Shown here: positions 57,280-59,820 of the stretch, piece by piece
How positions within the stretch are numbered: position 1 is the first letter of the stretch
Layout of the letters: every line of letters starts with the position of its first letter
Assembly: GCA_910585815.1 (NCBI GenBank)
Contig: CAJUFJ010000018.1
Coordinates: 1 to 59,820 of the forward strand
Length of the DNA: 59,820 nt
From: an uncultured Oscillospiraceae bacterium
GTDB taxonomy: Bacteria; Bacillota; Clostridia; Oscillospirales; Oscillospiraceae
Direction of reading: 5' to 3'
Program-made: the position numbers and the translations under genes
The notes under the pieces: generated by a model
What the model was told of the DNA's origin: nothing
Databases searched by the model: none
The model's input: the letters and a program-made list of their open reading frames with translations, nothing else

Positions 57280-58419
57280 TCACGTTCCGTCCCGCAATAT
57301 TGCTAGATATTTTTCGTAAGCAAATACACGGTTTCTGGCGGCGTTAGTCGTTTCTCGTAATATGTCCAGTTCCATCAGCTTTTTAACAGCAGTAGAAACC
57401 GTGTTGTAGCTAACACCCAGCGCGGCAGCCGTGTGCTTAATGTCAATGATGGGGTGCTGTTCCAAATAGTCAAACACAGCGCGGACATTATCCTTGCTAC
57501 GTGTTGCTCTGGGTAGCAATTCTAGGCTTTGTTCATGCAGTGCGGATAACTGTTCAATTGATGTCATCGCGTCGGTAGCTGCAGCGCTGACGGCCTCTAA
57601 AAAAAACCGGACCCACTGTTCATAGTTTCCACTTCGGCGAACCTCGCTGATCCTGTCATAATACTCAATTTGATTTCTTTTTAGGAAATATGAGACATAA
57701 ATCACGGGTTTGCGCAACAGTCCTTGCTCCATCAAATAGAGCAAAATCAAAAGTCTGCCAATTCTACCATTACCATCAAGAAAAGGATAAATCATCTCGA
57801 ACTGATAATGAATCAGTGCGGCTTGTATGAGTGGATCATATTCCCGATTCTCATTGATATACTGCTCCAGTGCGGACATGGATGCTTTCATATCTTCAAC
57901 ATTTGGCGGAATATATCGGGCATTCTTTAGAGAGCATCCCGCCGATCCAATCCAATTTTGGGAGCGACGAAATTCTCCTGGATTTTTCTCCTGCCCCCGT
58001 ATACCCTCCATGAGAACAGCATGGATCGACCTAAGCAACCGATTACAAATCGGCAACTTCTCAAGCTACTCTAAAGCATACTGCATCGCTTTTACATAAT
58101 TGACCACGTCTGCCACGTCCAGATTGGCGTTAATATCCAGTTCTGGGTCAAGTACGTCCTCCAAAGTACACTGAGTTCCTTCCATTTGAGATGAAAGCAG
58201 CGCTTCTTTCCGAACATACATAGACACAAATAATTCTGTACTGGGAATCAACTGAGACGCGACATCCAGCTTTTGAAGGTTGTGGCTGGCTTCAATCAAC
58301 AGGCGCAATATATCATCGCTAATATCCAAAGCAGGCTGAGGTGGCAAAGAAGCAGGGCAAAAAGACTGATAAGTGGCCTCTCCTGTCATATTTGAAATGT
58401 ACTGACCAGCTCTATTCAT
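57280..58419 (-). pseudogene. fic-family gene broken by an in-frame amber codon
   Basis: Reads as one 379-codon frame with a TAG at 58066-58068. The first part has the inhibitory-helix motif SSQMEGTQ near 79. The second part has the Fic core YPFLDGNGRIGR near 225 and a C-terminal winged helix (AAALGVSYNTVSTAVKKLM). The catalytic His of HPF is replaced by Tyr, so even read-through product should lack AMP-transfer. Two defects argue for a dying gene. Upstream TTGAAATA sites suggest it was self-regulated. Confidence 0.85.
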
Positions 58420-58442
58420 TGTAATCCTCCAAATACATGGAT

Positions 58443-58502
58443 TTGAAATACTACATAAATAATACGCTCTTTATTTCAATATTTCAATCAGTTTTTGAAA
58501 TA
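58443..58502 (-). promoter_or_regulatory. Four TTGAAATA repeats upstream of fic
   Basis: Units at 58443-58450 and 58495-58502 (plus), 58472-58479 and 58480-58487 (minus). The last and the third form TATTTCAA-N7-TTGAAATA. Likely operator of the fic gene's own winged-helix domain or another regulator. Confidence 0.55.
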
Positions 58503-58612
58503 TAATTTTGCTGTTACTTACCTAAAGAACAAATGCTTAACGGCAACACGTATCAAAATGCCTTGAAGAAATAAAATCATTTCCGGTACATTGCGAAGGC
58601 AAAAGATATGTA

Positions 58613-58641
58613 TTGAAAAATCCCTTTATTTGGACTATAAT
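58613..58641 (+). promoter_or_regulatory. Promoter of the membrane-protein/partner pair
   Basis: TTGAAA, 17-nt spacer, TATAAT, 41 nt before the start codon. Confidence 0.7.
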
Positions 58642-58682
58642 AACAAAAGCATAAAATCCTATTCAGATAAGGATATCCTGCT

Positions 58683-59201
58683 ATGAATTTGCTATTTCGA
58701 CTCTTATTGACTCTAAACGCTACATCATGGATGGTCGTTGTATACGCTCTCAAAGCTGAGTGGACGTATAAATCAATACCGGTGTGGGGTATTGCCCTAC
58801 TGATTCTTTGCATTCCAATTCTGCTCTCCACACTCTCAATAAGAATCACGTCTAAGCTTGGTTCCGATTCCATACATGGGTGCAGTGAGTGCAGTCTCGC
58901 AGATCAAGAGTTTCTGCCAGTCTATCTGGGATATTTCTTTGTTTCTCTCAGTGTTCCAAACGATATGACAATGTCGTTCCTGTATGTTATTGTGTTCATT
59001 TTCACATTTATCTCGCAAACGCAATATTTTAACCCAATTTTTTTGTTGTTTGGATACCATTACTATCATGTTCTGACACCACAGGGAACAAAAGTTTTCA
59101 TCATTGCCCGAGGAAAAGTAATTCGAAATAAAAGTTATTTGGACTTCGATAACCTGCGGAGAATTAATGATACAACCTATATTGTACGAAAGGAACAGTA
59201 A
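58683..59201 (+). CDS. Four-helix membrane protein, possibly KwaA-like (Kiwa defence)
   Basis: 172 residues, with membrane helices at about 3-22, 32-54, 76-93 and 96-115 and a cytoplasmic C-terminus (about 130-172). QTQYFNPIFLLFGYHYYHVL then GTKVFIIARGKVI resembles what I recall of KwaA proteins, which are small four-helix membrane proteins encoded before KwaB. The next gene starts 1 nt after the stop, so they form one unit. The match is from memory and needs a search. AT-rich, unlike the rest of the window. Confidence 0.6.
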   Translation: MNLLFRLLLTLNATSWMVVVYALKAEWTYKSIPVWGIALLILCIPILLSTLSIRITSKLGSDSIHGCSECSLADQEFLPVYLGYFFVSLSVPNDMTMSFLYVIVFIFTFISQTQYFNPIFLLFGYHYYHVLTPQGTKVFIIARGKVIRNKSYLDFDNLRRINDTTYIVRKEQ

Positions 59202-59202
59202 A

Positions 59203-59535
59203 ATGAATTCGATTTTTGCTAAGCTTCGTCTCCGGGGTAATGTGAATAAGTATCGAAAAATGCTGTCTACCAATGAGGATGTCTTTCCCATCTTTGAGGA
59301 TATGGTAACCTCTACGATCCCATATGCTCCTGGTGCTTTATCCGAGCCCGGTGAATGGTTTCAGCTTTCAGATGTGTCACGTGCGGATTATGCGCTTGAT
59401 ATTTTTAGTAGTGATTTTAATACCCTCGATTTTGATTCCCTCGCGCGGGAGGAGTTTTCGCTGATTGACTTTTTGTTCGTCAAGCAAGGGAATACATTAG
59501 CAACGCTTAACAAAGGCACACAGGCCATAGTATAA
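59203..59535 (+). CDS. Truncated partner protein, possibly KwaB-like N-terminal part
   Basis: 110 residues with GAAAGGAACAG upstream. The part EWFQLSDVSRADYALDIFSS and DFLFVKQGNTLATLNKGTQ resembles the first third of KwaB/DUF4868 proteins, which are normally about 300 residues. The frame stops shortly before the end of a recombinase gene on the other strand, so an integrated element has probably cut it. Low-confidence family call; truncation is inferred. Confidence 0.5.
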   Translation: MNSIFAKLRLRGNVNKYRKMLSTNEDVFPIFEDMVTSTIPYAPGALSEPGEWFQLSDVSRADYALDIFSSDFNTLDFDSLAREEFSLIDFLFVKQGNTLATLNKGTQAIV

Positions 59536-59554
59536 AGTGCAGAGAGAAAGATTT

Positions 59555-59820
59555 TCAGATTTTCCACTCAAACGAAACGCGGTCGCTGGTGGCCTGGACT
59601 TGAGAGAGAATGATGTCCGTCACCTGCCGTCGGTCATCAAAGTCAATCGTGTTCCAGTTCTCCAGATGGGCGGACAGAAACTCAATTTTCTGTGGTGAGA
59701 TTGTTTCTGCGTTCAGTGCCGCGATTTCCTTTATCAGCTGTTGACGGCGGGCGTCCAGCTCCTCAATTTTCCCGTTGGCATAGGACAACAGAACCGCATT
59801 GGCCCCGGTCAGGGTGTTCA
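59555..59820 (-). CDS. Large serine recombinase, C-terminal end (5' part outside window)
   Basis: The visible 88 residues end in FDDRRQVTDIILSQVQATS and VSFEWKI, preceded by the coiled LSYANGKIEELDARRQQLI. This is the usual end of TndX/Tn4451-type site-specific recombinases of Clostridia. Such genes lie at the end of an integrative element, so the element's attachment junction should be within about 59500-59555. Confidence 0.82.
   Translation of the reverse strand, partial: NTLTGANAVLLSYANGKIEELDARRQQLIKEIAALNAETISPQKIEFLSAHLENWNTIDFDDRRQVTDIILSQVQATSDRVSFEWKI

Noticed and set aside
58066..58068. Amber read-through (for example pyrrolysine) in the fic gene
   Set aside because: No pyrrolysine genes or stop-codon context seen here, and the protein also lacks its catalytic His; decay is simpler.

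Overview
This 59.8 kb window is a chromosomal segment of a strictly anaerobic, spore-forming, butyrate-forming Firmicute, most likely an Oscillospiraceae member near Flavonifractor, Lawsonibacter or Intestinimonas. That placement is inference from high GC content outside the last 3 kb, spoIIAA-spoIIAB-sigF and spmA-spmB, a trimeric [FeFe] hydrogenase, a butyryl-CoA:acetate CoA-transferase-like enzyme, a PerR plus reverse-rubrerythrin pair, and palindromic repeats of the kind common in this family. No rRNA, tRNA or CRISPR array was seen.

Layout. 1-5 kb: two-component genes (partial regulator, kinase, regulator) around a lipoprotein. 5-7.3 kb: a LysR regulator, a MITE-like element, a VOC protein and an unknown gene. 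7.4-11.5 kb: hydrogenase operon NuoE-like/NuoF-like/HydA. 11.5-16.4 kb: cysK, an XRE regulator, a zincin-like protein with GluQ, and an NhaC antiporter with a structured leader. 16.6-22.5 kb: the arginine operon argC-argJ-argB-argD, divergent from a LysR gene, with overlapping promoters and a perfect palindrome between them. 22.6-27.3 kb: chemoreceptor, aminotransferase, a free-standing PTS enzyme I N-terminal region, an AbrB-type regulator. 27.5-33 kb: spmA-spmB, a DUF1934 gene with argS, a Nudix hydrolase and several repeats. 33-37.2 kb: a YtrA-type GntR/ABC transporter operon and the spoIIA-sigF operon. 37.4-42.8 kb: KdpE/short KdpD, a toxin-antitoxin pair, pyrE with two unknown genes, radC. 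42.8-45.1 kb: CIRCE-controlled groES-groEL. 45-48 kb: an accessory stretch with a type I toxin-like cassette, small genes, a YgjV-type protein and a second toxin-antitoxin pair. 48-56.8 kb: CoA-transferase, DEAD-box helicase, shikimate kinase, a decayed MNT/HEPN module between 34-bp direct repeats, exonuclease III, MetF, a VTT membrane protein, PerR and rubrerythrin. 56.8-59.8 kb: an AT-rich island with a broken fic gene, a membrane-protein/partner gene pair resembling the Kiwa defence pair, and the end of a large serine recombinase abutting the truncated partner.

The observations most worth following are: the 45.07-45.41 kb toxin cassette, with an opposing small-RNA promoter and a terminator hairpin shared at the 3' ends; the palindrome and shared -10 sequence between the arginine operon and its LysR neighbour; palindromic repeats lying between co-directional genes of at least five operons; and the truncated Kiwa-like pair next to the recombinase. 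Functions are inferred from sequence patterns alone; no database search was run.
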